NCBI RefSeq assembly: GCF_013375535.1
Contig: NZ_JABXJG010000001.1
Location: forward strand, 2,294,001 to 2,358,000
Length of the DNA: 64,000 bases
Source of the DNA: Sphingobium sp. 15-1
GTDB taxonomy: Bacteria; Pseudomonadota; Alphaproteobacteria; Sphingomonadales; Sphingomonadaceae
Reading direction: 5' to 3'
Shown: positions 23,776 to 33,815 of the stretch, in pieces
How the letters are laid out: every line of letters starts with the position of its first letter
How positions within the stretch are numbered: position 1 is the stretch's first letter
The notes under the pieces: generated by a model
Told to the model about the DNA's origin: nothing
Database searches by the model: none
Seen by the model: the letters and a program-made list of their open reading frames with translations, nothing else
Translations under genes and position numbers: made by a program

Positions 23776-24846
23776 TCACCCGCACTGGGCGCGGTGAAGC
23801 AGTTTCTGATCCGCCAGCACCAGCGCCATCATCGCTTCGACCACCGGCACGCCGCGAATGCCGACGCAGGGGTCATGGCGGCCCTTGGTGATGATGTCCG
23901 ACGCCTCGCCTTCGCGGGTGACGGTTTCGACCGGGATCAGGATCGAGCTGGTCGGCTTGAAGGCGATGCGCACCTTGACCGGCTGCCCGGTCGAGATGCC
24001 GCCCGCGATCCCGCCTGCATGATTGGCGAGGAAAACGGGGTTGCCGTCATTGCCGGGCCGCATCGGATCGGCATTCTGCTCGCCGCGCAGGCGGGCGGCG
24101 GCGAAGCCGTCACCGATCTCCACGCCCTTGACCGCATTGATGCTCATCATCGCGGCGGCCAGTTCGCTGTCGAGCTTGGCATAGAGCGGCGCGCCCCAGC
24201 CTGCGGGCACGCCCGACGCCACGCATTCGACCACCGCGCCGAGCGACGAGCCATCCTTGCGGGCGTCATCGACCAGTTTCTCCCAGCGCTTGGCCGCTTC
24301 CGGATCGGGGCAGAAAAAGGGGTTGTTGTCGATCTCGCCCGCGTCGAAGCGGGCAAGGTCTATCGCGTCGCCGCCGATTTCGCTGACATAGGCGAAGATG
24401 TCGACATCGGGGATGACGAGCCGGGCGACCGCGCCCGCCGCCACGCGGCTGGCGGTTTCGCGCGCCGAGGAACGCCCGCCGCCGCGATAGTCGCGAAAGC
24501 CATATTTGGCGTCATAGGCATAGTCGGCATGGCCGGGGCGATAGGCCTTGGCGACTTCGCTATAATCCTTGGAGCGCTGGTCGGTATTTTCGATCATCAG
24601 GCTGATTGGGGTGCCGGTGGTCCGCCCCTCGAACACGCCGGAGAGGATGCGGACCTCATCCGGTTCGCGGCGCTGGGTGGTGAATTTCGACGTGCCGGGC
24701 TTGCGCTTGTCGAGGAAGGGCTGGATGTCGGCTTCGGACAGAGGCAAGCCCGGAGGGCAGCCGTCGACCACCGCGCCGATGGCGGGACCGTGGGACTCGC
24801 CCCAGGTCGAGAAGCGGAAGACGCGGCCGAAGGTGTTGAAGCTCAT
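23776..24846 (-). CDS. aroC: Chorismate synthase AroC
   Basis: This 356-residue protein makes chorismate from 5-enolpyruvylshikimate 3-phosphate, the last common step to aromatic amino acids. It has the N-terminal signature [18 protein letters not shown], the [14 protein letters not shown] block and the [18 protein letters not shown] motif. The ATG at 24846 gives the family start MSFNTFG; the upstream frame is spurious. It follows fabI after about 90 nt containing GC-rich hairpins. Confidence 0.96.
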   Translation of the reverse strand: MSFNTFGRVFRFSTWGESHGPAIGAVVDGCPPGLPLSEADIQPFLDKRKPGTSKFTTQRREPDEVRILSGVFEGRTTGTPISLMIENTDQRSKDYSEVAKAYRPGHADYAYDAKYGFRDYRGGGRSSARETASRVAAGAVARLVIPDVDIFAYVSEIGGDAIDLARFDAGEIDNNPFFCPDPEAAKRWEKLVDDARKDGSSLGAVVECVASGVPAGWGAPLYAKLDSELAAAMMSINAVKGVEIGDGFAAARLRGEQNADPMRPGNDGNPVFLANHAGGIAGGISTGQPVKVRIAFKPTSSILIPVETVTREGEASDIITKGRHDPCVGIRGVPVVEAMMALVLADQKLLHRAQCG

Positions 24847-24935
24847 ATCTGCCTTTCGTGGGGAGAGGTGGTTCCCCCTCTCCCTCCCACCGCTTTGCGG
24901 CGGGCCCCTCCCTCTCCCCGAAGGGAGAGGGGTTC

Positions 24936-25742
24936 TTACTTGTCGAGCGCGATGTCCGGCGCATCTTCGGCCTTCATGCCGATGACATTGTAGCCCGCAT
25001 CGACATGGTGGACTTCGCCGGTCACGCCCGATGCCAGATCGGACAACAAATAGAGGCCAGCGCCGCCCACATCCTCGATCGTCACGTTGCGGCGGAGCGG
25101 GCTGTTCAGCTCGTTCCACTTCATGATGTAGCGGAAATCGCCAATGCCGCTCGCCGCCAGCGTCTTGATCGGACCGGCGGAAATGGCGTTGACGCGGATA
25201 TTTTCCGGACCCAGGTCCATCGCCAGATATTTGACGCTGGTTTCCAGCGCCGCCTTGGCCACGCCCATGACGTTGTAATGCGGGATGACCTTTTCCGCAC
25301 CATAATAGCTGAGCGTCAGCAGGCTGCCGCCCTCCGCCATCAGCGCCCGCGCCCGCTTGGCGACGGCGACGAAGCTGTAGGCGGAGATGTTCATCGTCAG
25401 CAGGAAATTTTCCAGGCTGGTGTCGACATATTTGCCGCGCAGCTCATTCTTGTCGGAAAAGCCGATGGCGTGAACCACGAAGTCGAGCTTGCCCCACTTC
25501 GCCTTGATCTCGTCAAAGGCGGCGTCGAGCTTTTCCATGTCCGACACGTCGCAATCGATCAGGAAATCGGAGCCGAGTTCCTCCGCCAGCGGCCTCACCC
25601 GCTTGGCCAGCGCCTCGCCCTGATAGGAGAAAGCCAGTTCCGCGCCCTGCGCGTGCAGCGCCTTCGATATGCCCCAGGCCAGCGACTTGTCGTTCGCCAA
25701 CCCCATGATCAGACCGCGTTTTCCCGCCATCAAGCCTGTCAT
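24936..25742 (-). CDS. fabI: Enoyl-[acyl-carrier-protein] reductase FabI
   Basis: This 268-residue NADH-dependent reductase carries out the last step of each fatty-acid elongation cycle. Tyr146, Tyr156 and Lys163 fall at the classical FabI catalytic positions ([16 protein letters not shown]). The ATG overlaps the stop of the YihY gene (ATGA, 25739-25742), so the two are probably translationally coupled. FabI is the target of triclosan-type inhibitors. Confidence 0.96.
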   Translation of the reverse strand: MTGLMAGKRGLIMGLANDKSLAWGISKALHAQGAELAFSYQGEALAKRVRPLAEELGSDFLIDCDVSDMEKLDAAFDEIKAKWGKLDFVVHAIGFSDKNELRGKYVDTSLENFLLTMNISAYSFVAVAKRARALMAEGGSLLTLSYYGAEKVIPHYNVMGVAKAALETSVKYLAMDLGPENIRVNAISAGPIKTLAASGIGDFRYIMKWNELNSPLRRNVTIEDVGGAGLYLLSDLASGVTGEVHHVDAGYNVIGMKAEDAPDIALDK

Positions 25743-26710
25743 TTCGTCGTCCCATTCCCTTTGTCGACCTGCGCGGCAGCCGCGGCTTCCTCTTCCGGGA
25801 ACTCCGCCAGCGCCGCATTCAATTCCGCGCCAATTACCACGCCAAGCCCGACAAGGAAGAAGAAAATGAGGGTGATCATCACGCCGGCCAGGCTACCATA
25901 GGTCATGTCATAGCCGCCCAGCAGCGAAAGCGTGGCCGGCAGCAGCAGGGTGACGCCATACCACCACAGCGCCGTGGCGAGGGCGCCGGGCCATTTGGGA
26001 AAGCGCGGGTCCTTGTAGAGACTGGGGGTCAGCGAGACGTAGAGATAATAGAGGGCGACGCACAATATCGCCATCGGCACCAGCTTGGTCAGGGCGACGA
26101 TCTGGATCGCCTGGTCGGCAAAGGGCAATATCTGGTGCAGGAACTGGTCGATGCCGGTGATGATCACCTGCATCGAAAAGGCGAACATCACCGCGAAGAC
26201 GCTAATCAGGGTGATGCCGATGGCGGTGAGCCGATAATGCCAGAAGGGGCGCGTGCTTTTTGTGCCATAGGCGCGGCGGAGGATGTCGCGGATCGTCTCG
26301 ATCAGGCTGCCGACGGTCCACAGGCCGACCAGCCCGCCCAACCAGAGCAGCGGCCCGGTGCGGGCGTTCAGCACGTCGATGATCGGCTGGCGCACCACAT
26401 CGGCCACCCCGGGCGGCACGGTTCCCAGAAAGGCGCCGACCGCCGCCAGCCCGTCCTGCGAATGGCCGAAGATGCTCGCCACCGCCGCCGCCACGATGAA
26501 GAAGGGAAACAGCGTCATCAGCGACAGATAGGCCAGGTTCCCGGCATGGATGAAACCGTCGCTATAGGTGCCGACGGCCACGCGCTTGGCGATTTCAAAG
26601 GCGTGGCTGCCCGGCCGTACCCGGTCGATATGGCGGTTGATACGGGCGCGGGCCTCTTCCGCGATATGTGCGCGCCGGGATTCGGGAGACAGGGGAGACG
26701 GTTGCGGCAT
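25739..26710 (-). CDS. YihY/BrkB family inner-membrane protein
   Basis: This 323-residue membrane protein has about six hydrophobic helices and the family features GNLAYLSLMTLFPFF near 80 and GGYDMTYGSLAGVM near 270. The family was once annotated as RNase BN, wrongly; its function is unresolved. The C-terminal tail is acidic and Ala-rich. It sits in a leftward run between a J-protein and fabI. Confidence 0.9.
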   Translation of the reverse strand: MPQPSPLSPESRRAHIAEEARARINRHIDRVRPGSHAFEIAKRVAVGTYSDGFIHAGNLAYLSLMTLFPFFIVAAAVASIFGHSQDGLAAVGAFLGTVPPGVADVVRQPIIDVLNARTGPLLWLGGLVGLWTVGSLIETIRDILRRAYGTKSTRPFWHYRLTAIGITLISVFAVMFAFSMQVIITGIDQFLHQILPFADQAIQIVALTKLVPMAILCVALYYLYVSLTPSLYKDPRFPKWPGALATALWWYGVTLLLPATLSLLGGYDMTYGSLAGVMITLIFFFLVGLGVVIGAELNAALAEFPEEEAAAAAQVDKGNGTTK

Positions 26711-26737
26711 GAAAGCTCCTTGGCCCCCCTTAACCCC

Positions 26738-27667
26738 CTAAACGCCCAGATGGGTCCGCACGGCGCGGCTGTCCTGCCAGCTTTCGACCAGCGCCTGGAT
26801 CGCCGGATCGTCGGCGGGAACGTCGATCTGCAGGGTGACGAGCTGGTCCCCGCGCTGGCCGGTCTTGCCGGTGAAGCCCTTGCCGCGCAGGCGCAACGTC
26901 TTGCCGGAGGATGCGCCCGCGGGCACGCCCAGCATGACCGGACCGTCGACCGTGGGAACCTTGACCTTCGCGCCCTTCACCGCCTCGTCGAGCGTGATCG
27001 GCAGGTCCAGCAGCACATTGTCGCCGTCGCGGGTGAAGAAGGCGTGCGGCTTGACCTCGATCGTGACGATGGCGTCGCCCGCGCCGCCGGGGCCTTGCTG
27101 ACCCTTGCCGGAAAGCCGCATCTGCGTGCCCGTCTCGACCCCGGCGGGCAGTTTCAGGTCGATGGTCTTGCCGTCCTGCAGCGTGATCCGCTGCGGGCTG
27201 AGCGTCGCGGCGTCGACGAACTGGACGGCCAGGCGATAGGTGACGTTCGCGCCCTTTTGCGGCGGCGCGCCCCGGCCGAAGCCGCCAAAGCCCCCGCCCC
27301 CTCCCGGCCGGCGACCCGCGCCGCCGCCGAACAGGCCTTCGAAAATATCCCCGAAATCCTGCCCGCCGCTATTGGATTCGAAGCCGCCCGGATGGCCGCG
27401 AAAACCGCCGCCTCCTCCACCAAAGCCGAAGGGAGAGGTCGGATTCCCCTCCCCGTCAATCTCTCCCCGGTCGAAGCGGGCGCGCTTGTCCTTGTCGGAC
27501 AGCAGGTCATAGGCGCCGGTGATGGCGGAAAATTTCTCCGCCGCCTTCGGATTGTCCTTGTTCCGGTCGGGATGCAGTTCCTTGGCGAGCTTCCGATAGG
27601 CGGACTTGACCTCTGCCTCGCTCGCGCCGCGCGCGACGCCCAAAATAGAGTAGGGATCAGCAGCCAT
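26738..27667 (-). CDS. DnaJ C-terminal domain J-protein (CbpA-like)
   Basis: This 309-residue type B co-chaperone has a J-domain with HPD at residues 32-34, a long Gly/Phe-rich linker (about 80-135) and two C-terminal substrate-binding beta domains, and no cysteine-repeat zinc domain. It would deliver unfolded clients to DnaK and stimulate its ATPase. It is first of the leftward yihY-fabI-aroC run and divergent from pdxH. Confidence 0.9.
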   Translation of the reverse strand: MAADPYSILGVARGASEAEVKSAYRKLAKELHPDRNKDNPKAAEKFSAITGAYDLLSDKDKRARFDRGEIDGEGNPTSPFGFGGGGGGFRGHPGGFESNSGGQDFGDIFEGLFGGGAGRRPGGGGGFGGFGRGAPPQKGANVTYRLAVQFVDAATLSPQRITLQDGKTIDLKLPAGVETGTQMRLSGKGQQGPGGAGDAIVTIEVKPHAFFTRDGDNVLLDLPITLDEAVKGAKVKVPTVDGPVMLGVPAGASSGKTLRLRGKGFTGKTGQRGDQLVTLQIDVPADDPAIQALVESWQDSRAVRTHLGV

Positions 27668-27792
27668 CGCCGTTCATGCATCCTTGTTCGAAGAAAAACC
27701 CGTTCGCATTCTATGTGGCGAAAGGCGCGGGATCGTTCAAGCGTGCTAAAGCCTTATCGACACGGCTTTATGAGGGGGGTACATCACCGCGC

Positions 27793-28368
27793 ATGACCGA
27801 TCCCTTCGACCTGTTCGATGCCTGGTATGTCGAGGCGCGCGAAACCGAGATCAACGACAGCAACGCCATGGCGCTCGCCACCGCCGACGCGCGCGGGCGG
27901 CCCTCGCTGCGGATGGTGCTGCTGAAGGGGCATGGACCCGACGGCTTCATCTTCTACACCAATTTCGAGGGGCGCAAGGCGGAGGAGCTGCACGCCAATC
28001 CCCATGCCGCGCTGCTGTTCCACTGGAAGTCGCTGCGGCGGCAGGTCCGTATCGAGGGACCGGTGGGCCCGGTGGACGACGCCACCGCCGACGCCTATTT
28101 CGCCACGCGCAGCCGCGACAGCCAATTGGGCGCCTGGGCGTCCGACCAGTCGCGCCCGCTGGAATCGCGCGATGTGTTCATGGCGCGGTATGAGGAAGTC
28201 AGCCTGCGGTTCGAAGGCGGGCCGGTGCCGCGTCCGCCGCATTGGTCGGGCTTCCGCGTTGCCCCTGAACGCATCGAATTCTGGCAGGATCGCGAACATC
28301 GCCTGCATGAGCGCCGCCTGTTCGAGCGGACCGCCGACGGGTGGTGCGAAGGGCTGCTCTACCCCTGA
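27793..28368 (+). CDS. pdxH: Pyridoxamine 5'-phosphate oxidase
   Basis: This 191-residue FMN enzyme oxidises pyridoxamine or pyridoxine 5'-phosphate to the cofactor pyridoxal phosphate. Family blocks seen are PSLRMVLLKGHGPDGFIFYTN, the SRDSQLGAWASDQS segment and the C-terminal WRDREHRLHERRLF-like end. ATG 27793 gives the normal MTDPFDLFDAW start. It is divergent from the J-protein gene across 125 bp. Confidence 0.94.
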   Translation: MTDPFDLFDAWYVEARETEINDSNAMALATADARGRPSLRMVLLKGHGPDGFIFYTNFEGRKAEELHANPHAALLFHWKSLRRQVRIEGPVGPVDDATADAYFATRSRDSQLGAWASDQSRPLESRDVFMARYEEVSLRFEGGPVPRPPHWSGFRVAPERIEFWQDREHRLHERRLFERTADGWCEGLLYP

Positions 28369-28539
28369 AGCCATGCGTTTCGGCGCAGGATGGGCGCGGA
28401 ATATGATCCTTCATTCGTTTAATGCGATGACGGCTTGGGGCGCCTCCGATTGCGGGCGCTGCGGGCGCCTGTTAGGTGTGGCCGCCTTGCAGGGCAGACC
28501 ATGAATGCGGCGCGCCCACGCGCCGGTTAAAGGAACGAG

Positions 28540-29871
28540 ATGCGAAATCGACTGACGGCGTTCATCCTGACGGGTATGGTTCTGGGGGTGATCGTGGGCT
28601 TCGCCACCAATATCTGGGCGGGCGGCGACAAAAGCTTGGCCAAGGATGTGGCGGGCTATTATCATCTGCTGGCCGACATCTTCCTGCACCTCATCAAGAT
28701 GATCATCGCGCCGCTGGTCTTTTCCACGCTGGTCGCGGGCATCGCCCATATGGGCGACAGCGCGGCGCTGGGCCGGATCGGTGGACGCGCCCTCGCCTGG
28801 TTCATCATCGCCAGCCTGATCTCGTTGACGCTGGGCCTTATCTTCGTCAATTTCTTCGCGCCGGGCGAAGGGCTGAACCTCGTCCGGTCGGGCGCGGAAT
28901 CAGGCGTGAATACCGAAGCGCTCAACTTCCGCGATTTCATCCTGCATGTGTTCCCCACGTCCATGGTCGGGGCGATGGCGGAAAATTCGATCCTGCAGAT
29001 CGTCGTCTTCTCCCTGTTCGTGGGCGTCGCGCTGACCGCCATCGGGGAAAAGGGCAAGCCGATCGTCACCGTGATCGAGGCGATGGTCGAGCTGATGCTG
29101 CAAGTGACCGGCTATGTCATGCGCGTCGCCCCCTTCGCCGTGTTCGGAGCGCTGGCGTCGGTGGTGACGACCGAGGGGCTGGGCGTGCTGAAGACCTTTG
29201 GCGAGCTGGTGGGTGAATTCTACCTGTCGCTGATCGCACTCTGGCTGCTGCTGTTCGCGGCGGGATCGATCTTCCTCGGCAAGCGGATGGTGAAGCTGAT
29301 CCGCTATGTCCGCGAACCGATATTGATCGCCTTCTCAACCGCTTCGTCGGAGGCGGCTTATCCCAAGATGCTGGAGCAGCTCGACCGCTTTGGGGTGCCG
29401 CGCCGCATCTACAGCTTCGTGCTGCCATTGGGCTACAGCTTCAATCTGGACGGGTCGATGATGTATTCGACCTTCGCGACCATCTTCATCGCGCAGGCCT
29501 ATGGCATCGACCTGCCGATCGCGACGCAGATCACGATCCTGCTGGTGCTGATGGTCACCAGCAAGGGCATCGCCGCCGTGCCCCGCGCTTCGCTGGTGGT
29601 GGTGGCGGCGACGCTGGGGCAGTTCGACCTGCCGGTAGAGGGCGTCGCCTTCATCCTGGCCGTCGATCATTTCATGGACATGGGCCGCACCGCGACCAAC
29701 GTGCTGGGCAATGCCATCGCCACCTCCGTCATCACCAAATGGGAAGGCATGCTGGAGGTCGAGGAGCCCGAATATGTGCCCCATCCCAAGGCCCCGGCGC
29801 ACACGCCTGCGCATGGCCGCGCCGGGCTGGAGCTCGCGTCCGACATGGTGGAGGAAGAAAGGCGGAGCTAA
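28540..29871 (+). CDS. Dicarboxylate/amino acid:cation symporter (DAACS family)
   Basis: This 443-residue membrane protein has the GltP/DctA architecture of eight helices and two hairpin loops: HLIKMIIAPLVFSTL, the serine-rich AFSTASSEAAYP loop, GYSFNLDGSMMY and DHFMDMGRTATNVLGN. It imports glutamate, aspartate or C4-dicarboxylates with Na+ or H+. An AAAGGAACGAG ribosome site precedes the ATG. A related, interrupted copy follows at 30005. Confidence 0.93.
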   Translation: MRNRLTAFILTGMVLGVIVGFATNIWAGGDKSLAKDVAGYYHLLADIFLHLIKMIIAPLVFSTLVAGIAHMGDSAALGRIGGRALAWFIIASLISLTLGLIFVNFFAPGEGLNLVRSGAESGVNTEALNFRDFILHVFPTSMVGAMAENSILQIVVFSLFVGVALTAIGEKGKPIVTVIEAMVELMLQVTGYVMRVAPFAVFGALASVVTTEGLGVLKTFGELVGEFYLSLIALWLLLFAAGSIFLGKRMVKLIRYVREPILIAFSTASSEAAYPKMLEQLDRFGVPRRIYSFVLPLGYSFNLDGSMMYSTFATIFIAQAYGIDLPIATQITILLVLMVTSKGIAAVPRASLVVVAATLGQFDLPVEGVAFILAVDHFMDMGRTATNVLGNAIATSVITKWEGMLEVEEPEYVPHPKAPAHTPAHGRAGLELASDMVEEERRS

Positions 29872-30004
29872 GCGCGCGCGCCAGCTCTGCTCGGGATTGC
29901 CCTGTCCCGCCGCCATTTGCGTCGGATAGATTGCATCGCGAGGGAAACTTTCCGAAACTCCCGGCAGTTGGCCCCAGGGGCAAGCAGGAAGCGGGAGCAG
30001 GGCG

Positions 30005-31306
30005 ATGACCAGCGACGCGAAAAAGAGGGCCGGCAATCCGCTGTCCCTGCAATGGCGGATGCTGCTGGGTTTCGTCCTGGGGCTGCTGTCCGGGCTGGCC
30101 GTCTATGTCGCCGCGCCGGACGCGGGCTGGGTGGACATGCTGACCGCCTATGTGACCGGGCCGATCGGGCAGATTTTTCTGCGGCTGCTGTTCATGCTGG
30201 TCATCCCGCTGCTGGTTTCGGCGCTGATCGTCGGCATTGCCGAGATGGGCGAGATGCGGTCGCTGCGGCGCGTGGGCGCAAAGACCCTGGGCTATACGCT
30301 GATCGTGTCGGGCATCGCGGTCGTGATCAGCCTGGCGGCGGTCAATCTGTTGCGGCCCGGCGCCGGGGTCGATCCTGCGCAGGCGCGGGCAATGCTGGAC
30401 AATGCGGGACAAGGCGCACAGGCGATATTGGCGCGCGGCGGCGAAGCGCCCAAGGGACTGGACGCGCTGATCGCCATCGTGCCCGACAATATCGTCCGCG
30501 CCATGGCCCAAAACGACATATTGGCCGTGATGGTCTTCGCCCTGTTCTTCGGCATCGGGCTGGTGCTGGTGCGGACCGAACAGACGAAATTGCTGCTCTC
30601 CGCCATGGAGGGGCTGTTCGAGGTGACGATGCGGCTGATGGGCCTGGTCATTCGCCTGGCCCCCATTGCGATCGCCTGTTTCATGTTCAATCTGGCGGCG
30701 CAGTTCGGCTAGGAATTGCTGGTGCGGCTGTCCGCCTATGTCGGCGTCGTGCTGCTGACGCTGTGCCTGCAGATGTTCGGCGTCTATTCGCTGCTGATCG
30801 CCCTGGTGGCGCGGCGATCGCCCTGGCGCTTCTTCCATGCCGTGCAGGAGGCCGCGCTGATGGCCTTCGCCACCGCCTCGTCCAATGCGACGCTGCCCAC
30901 CGCGATCCGGGTCGCGGAGGAAAAATTGCGCCTTCCCCGGCGGATCGCCCGCTTCGTGCTGACCATCGGCGCGACCGCCAACCAGAACGGCACCGCCATG
31001 TTCGAGGGGATCACCGTCATCTTCCTCGCGCAATTTTTCGGGATCGAACTGGGGTGGACGCAGCAGGTCATGGTCATGCTGGTGTGTATATTGGGCGGCG
31101 TGGGCACGGCGGGGGTGCCCGCCGGGTCGCTGCCGGTGGTGGCGATGATATTGGGCATGGTGGGCGTGCCGCCGGACGGGATCGGGCTGGTGCTGGGGGT
31201 CGACCGCTTCCTCGACATGTGCCGCACGACGCTGAACGTGACCGGCGATCTGGTGGCGGCGACGGTCATCTCCGCCGGCGAGACGGACGAACGGCAGACA
31301 GCCTGA
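30005..31306 (+). pseudogene. Second DAACS symporter, interrupted by one in-frame TAG
   Basis: The frame encodes 235 residues up to AAQFG, hits TAG at 30710-30712 and then continues unbroken (ELLVRLSAYVGV...) for a further 198 residues to 31306. Both halves match one symporter: the N-terminal part has LRLLFMLVIPLLVSAL, the C-terminal part has AFATASSNATLP, GATANQNGTAMFEG and DRFLDMCRTTLNVTGD. Related proteins have Trp here (FGWELL-like), so a TGG-to-TAG change explains the break. There is no ribosome site to restart the second half. It could be a true pseudogene, an assembly error or a readthrough site. Confidence 0.85.
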
Positions 31307-31335
31307 CAGCAGGATGGGGCGGATAGACTCTGGCG

Positions 31336-31902
31336 CTACGGCTTCTTCACCGCTTCGCCCCAATAGGCCAGGCTCCGCGCAAAGCTGGCGAAGCCGCGTT
31401 CCAGCGCCGCGCCGCTTTCGCCGTGGGGGCGGGCTTCGGCGTCCAGCGTGTCCCCGATCTGGCCGACGCTGAGGCGCTCGGGGATCACCGTCATGCCCAT
31501 GGCGTTCAGCGTCACCGTCCAGGCGGCATGGCTGTTGACCCCGGCAAAGCGGCCCATGGAATAGCTGGCGATGCCGGCCGGGCGACGGTCGAATTCCTTG
31601 AGGAAATGATCGGTCAGGTTCTTGAGGCCCGGCTGGACGCCGCGATTATATTCGCCCGCGACGAAGACGAAGGCGTCGGCCGCGGAAAGGCGTTCGGACA
31701 GGGCCGCCATGGCAGCAGGCGCCTCGCCGGGGGCATAGTCGCTGTAGCGCAGGTCCAGCATGGGAAGACCGACAGCCTTGGCGTCGATCAATTCCGCCGT
31801 GTGGCCAAGGGTGTGGAAACCCTGGATCAGATAATCGGCCAGACGGATGCCGAGACGGCCCCGGCGGTAGGAACCATAAAGAACGAGGATGTCGAGCGCC
31901 AT
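31336..31902 (-). CDS. NADPH-dependent FMN reductase family protein
   Basis: This 188-residue flavodoxin-like protein begins DILVLYGSYRRGRLGIRLADY (phosphate-binding GSxRxxR) and has a central FVAGEYNRGVQPGLKNLTDH flavin-site motif. Such enzymes reduce flavins, quinones or azo dyes with NAD(P)H. ATG 31902 is preferred over the upstream extension because GGGAG lies before it. Confidence 0.88.
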   Translation of the reverse strand: MALDILVLYGSYRRGRLGIRLADYLIQGFHTLGHTAELIDAKAVGLPMLDLRYSDYAPGEAPAAMAALSERLSAADAFVFVAGEYNRGVQPGLKNLTDHFLKEFDRRPAGIASYSMGRFAGVNSHAAWTVTLNAMGMTVIPERLSVGQIGDTLDAEARPHGESGAALERGFASFARSLAYWGEAVKKP

Positions 31903-31974
31903 GGGAGACTCCCTTGATGGGTTGCGGGAGTGTCGCACTGGCGGGGCAAGCCGTCCAGTGCCTCAAGCTACTCC

Positions 31975-32059
31975 GTGCTCCTGCGCAGGCAGGAACCCAG
32001 CTCCCCCGATCCCATGATTCACTGACATTGGAGCTGGGCTCCTGCCTGCGCAGGAGCAC
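31975..32059. repeat. Family B inverted repeat, copy 4
   Basis: 29-bp arms at 31975-32003 and 32031-32059 with one mismatch (AACCC against GGGCT). It is placed between the FMN reductase start and the 60-residue gene end. The flanking boxes found in copies 2, 5, 6 and 8 are not evident here. Confidence 0.85.
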
Positions 32060-32079
32060 ATTGGTTTATAGGGCTGAAG

Positions 32080-32262
32080 TCAGCGCAGCTTCGCGATGTT
32101 CAGCCCGTCCTGCTTGGCGCGGGCTTTCACTGATTCCTCGCTGCGGGTCAGGGCCTTGGCGATCGCTTTCAGCGCCATGCCCTTCTTCGCCAGCGTGTGG
32201 AGCTTTTGCAGCTCGTCCGCCGTCCAGGGTTGTTTGTGACGCTCGAAGCGGTCGCCGGCCAT
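32080..32262 (-). CDS. Small SANT/Myb-like helical protein, 60 residues
   Basis: MAGDRFERHKQPWTADELQK begins a compact, Lys-rich helical domain: WTADELQKLHTLAKKGMALK resembles a SANT/Myb repeat, followed by ALTRSEESVKARA as a putative recognition helix. AGAAGGAAA precedes the ATG. It may bind DNA. A competing longer frame on the same strand (32066-32311) lacks any family match and was not chosen. Confidence 0.75.
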   Translation of the reverse strand: MAGDRFERHKQPWTADELQKLHTLAKKGMALKAIAKALTRSEESVKARAKQDGLNIAKLR

Positions 32263-32283
32263 CGGGTTTCCTTCTAGGTGACC

Positions 32284-32359
32284 GCTCCGGCCCGCTCCCC
32301 CACCCGGCCACCCATATGATACTGCCGTTGGGTGGCCGGGTGAGGGAGCGGGCCGGAGC
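32284..32359. repeat. 30-bp-arm inverted repeat upstream of the SANT-like gene
   Basis: The arms (32284-32313 and 32330-32359) contain GCTCCGGCCCGCTCCC and its complement with one mismatch, around a 16-nt AT-richer loop. No second copy was seen in the window. It lies between the 60-residue gene and the purA terminator. Confidence 0.75.
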
Positions 32360-32363
32360 CGAA

Positions 32364-32386
32364 CGGTTTCAGCCTCGCTGAAACCG
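32364..32386 (-). terminator. Hairpin after purA
   Basis: CGGTTTCAGC and GCTGAAACCG form a perfect 10-bp stem with a 3-nt loop, 9 nt beyond the purA stop on the minus strand. There is no clear T-run, so termination is inferred from position. Confidence 0.5.
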
Positions 32387-32395
32387 CAAAGGACG

Positions 32396-33685
32396 TCAAT
32401 CCGCGAAAGGATCGCGCACGAGGATGGTGTCCTCGCGCTCGGGGCTGGTGGAGACGAGCGTGACCGGACAGCCGATCAGTTCCTCGATCCGGCGGATATA
32501 TTTGATCGCCTGCGCGGGCAGTTCGGCCCAGCTCCGGGCGCCTGCCGTCGTGTCCTGCCAGCCTTCGATGGTCTCACAGACCGGCTCCGCCTTGGCCTGG
32601 TCCTGCGCGTGGGCGGGGAGATAGTCGAAGCTCTGCTCCCCGATCTTGTAGCCGACGCAGATTTTCAGTTCCTCGAAACCGTCCAGCACGTCGAGCTTGG
32701 TGAGCGCGATGCCGGTGACGCCCGACACGGCAACTGACTGGCGTACCAGCACGGCGTCGAACCAGCCGCAGCGGCGCTTGCGGCCCGTGACGGTGCCGAA
32801 TTCATGCCCACGTTCGCCCAGCCGCTGGCCGACGTCATTCTCCTGCTCGGTCGGGAAGGGACCGGAGCCGACGCGCGTGGTGTAGGCCTTGACGATGCCC
32901 AGCACGAAACCCGCGCCCGAGGGGCCAAGGCCGGTGCCGCTCGCCGCCGTGCCCGCGACCGTGTTGGACGAGGTGACAAAAGGATAGGTGCCGTGGTCGA
33001 TGTCGAGCAGAGTCCCCTGCGCGCCTTCGAACAGGATGCGCTTGCCTTCCGCCTTCGCCTTGTTGAGCGTCAGCCAGACGGGCTTGACGAAGGGCAGGAT
33101 GAAGCTGGCAATGTCGCGCAGTTCCGCCATCAGCGCATCGCGGTCGATCGGCGCTTCGTTGAACCCGGCGCGCAGCGCGTCATGGTGCGCGGTCAGGCGG
33201 TCAAGCTGCGGGCCGAGGTCGTCCAGATGGGCGAGATCGCAGACGCGGATGGCGCGGCGGCCGACCTTGTCCTCATAGGCCGGGCCGATGCCGCGGCGGG
33301 TGGTGCCAATCTTGCCCGCGCCCGAAGCGTCCTCGCGCAAGCCGTCAAGGTCGCGGTGGAAAGGCAGAATCAGCGGGCAGGTTTCCGCGATCTGGAGGTT
33401 TTCGGGGGTGATGGCGACGCCTTGCCCTTTGAGCTTGGCGACCTCATCGCGGAAGTGCCAGGGGTCCAGCACCACGCCATTGCCGATCACCGACAGCGTG
33501 CCGCGCACGATGCCCGACGGGAGCAGCGAGAGCTTGTAGACATTCTCGCCCACCACCAGCGTGTGGCCGGCATTGTGGCCGCCCTGGAAACGGGCGACGA
33601 CGTCGGCGCGCTCCGACAGCCAGTCGACGATCTTGCCCTTGCCTTCGTCGCCCCATTGGGCGCCGATCACCGTAACATTTGCCAT
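32396..33685 (-). CDS. purA: Adenylosuccinate synthetase PurA
   Basis: This 429-residue enzyme joins IMP and aspartate using GTP in the first committed step to AMP. The N-terminal [15 protein letters not shown] loop, the GHNAGHT block and the [15 protein letters not shown] region are typical. ATG 33685 gives the family N-terminus MANVTVIG; the upstream in-frame ATG is spurious. Confidence 0.97.
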   Translation of the reverse strand: MANVTVIGAQWGDEGKGKIVDWLSERADVVARFQGGHNAGHTLVVGENVYKLSLLPSGIVRGTLSVIGNGVVLDPWHFRDEVAKLKGQGVAITPENLQIAETCPLILPFHRDLDGLREDASGAGKIGTTRRGIGPAYEDKVGRRAIRVCDLAHLDDLGPQLDRLTAHHDALRAGFNEAPIDRDALMAELRDIASFILPFVKPVWLTLNKAKAEGKRILFEGAQGTLLDIDHGTYPFVTSSNTVAGTAASGTGLGPSGAGFVLGIVKAYTTRVGSGPFPTEQENDVGQRLGERGHEFGTVTGRKRRCGWFDAVLVRQSVAVSGVTGIALTKLDVLDGFEELKICVGYKIGEQSFDYLPAHAQDQAKAEPVCETIEGWQDTTAGARSWAELPAQAIKYIRRIEELIGCPVTLVSTSPEREDTILVRDPFAD

Positions 33686-33815
33686 GGATACAGTCCTCCG
33701 CCCGCCGCGCGGACCGGCCATGCCCTTCGACGGGACTCGGCATGCCGGTGGGATCAAATGGGCATGTCGCCCTGTTGCGGGGGCGCGTTAGCGGCGCTGC
33801 CCCCTCTTCGTCAAG

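Noticed and set aside
30716-31306. Second half of the symporter as an independent gene
   Set aside because: There is no ribosome site at the TTG, and the fragment lacks the first helices needed for the fold.
32066-32311. 81-codon frame overlapping the SANT-like gene
   Set aside because: Its start is inside the long palindrome and it lacks a ribosome site, while the 60-codon frame has both a site and a domain.
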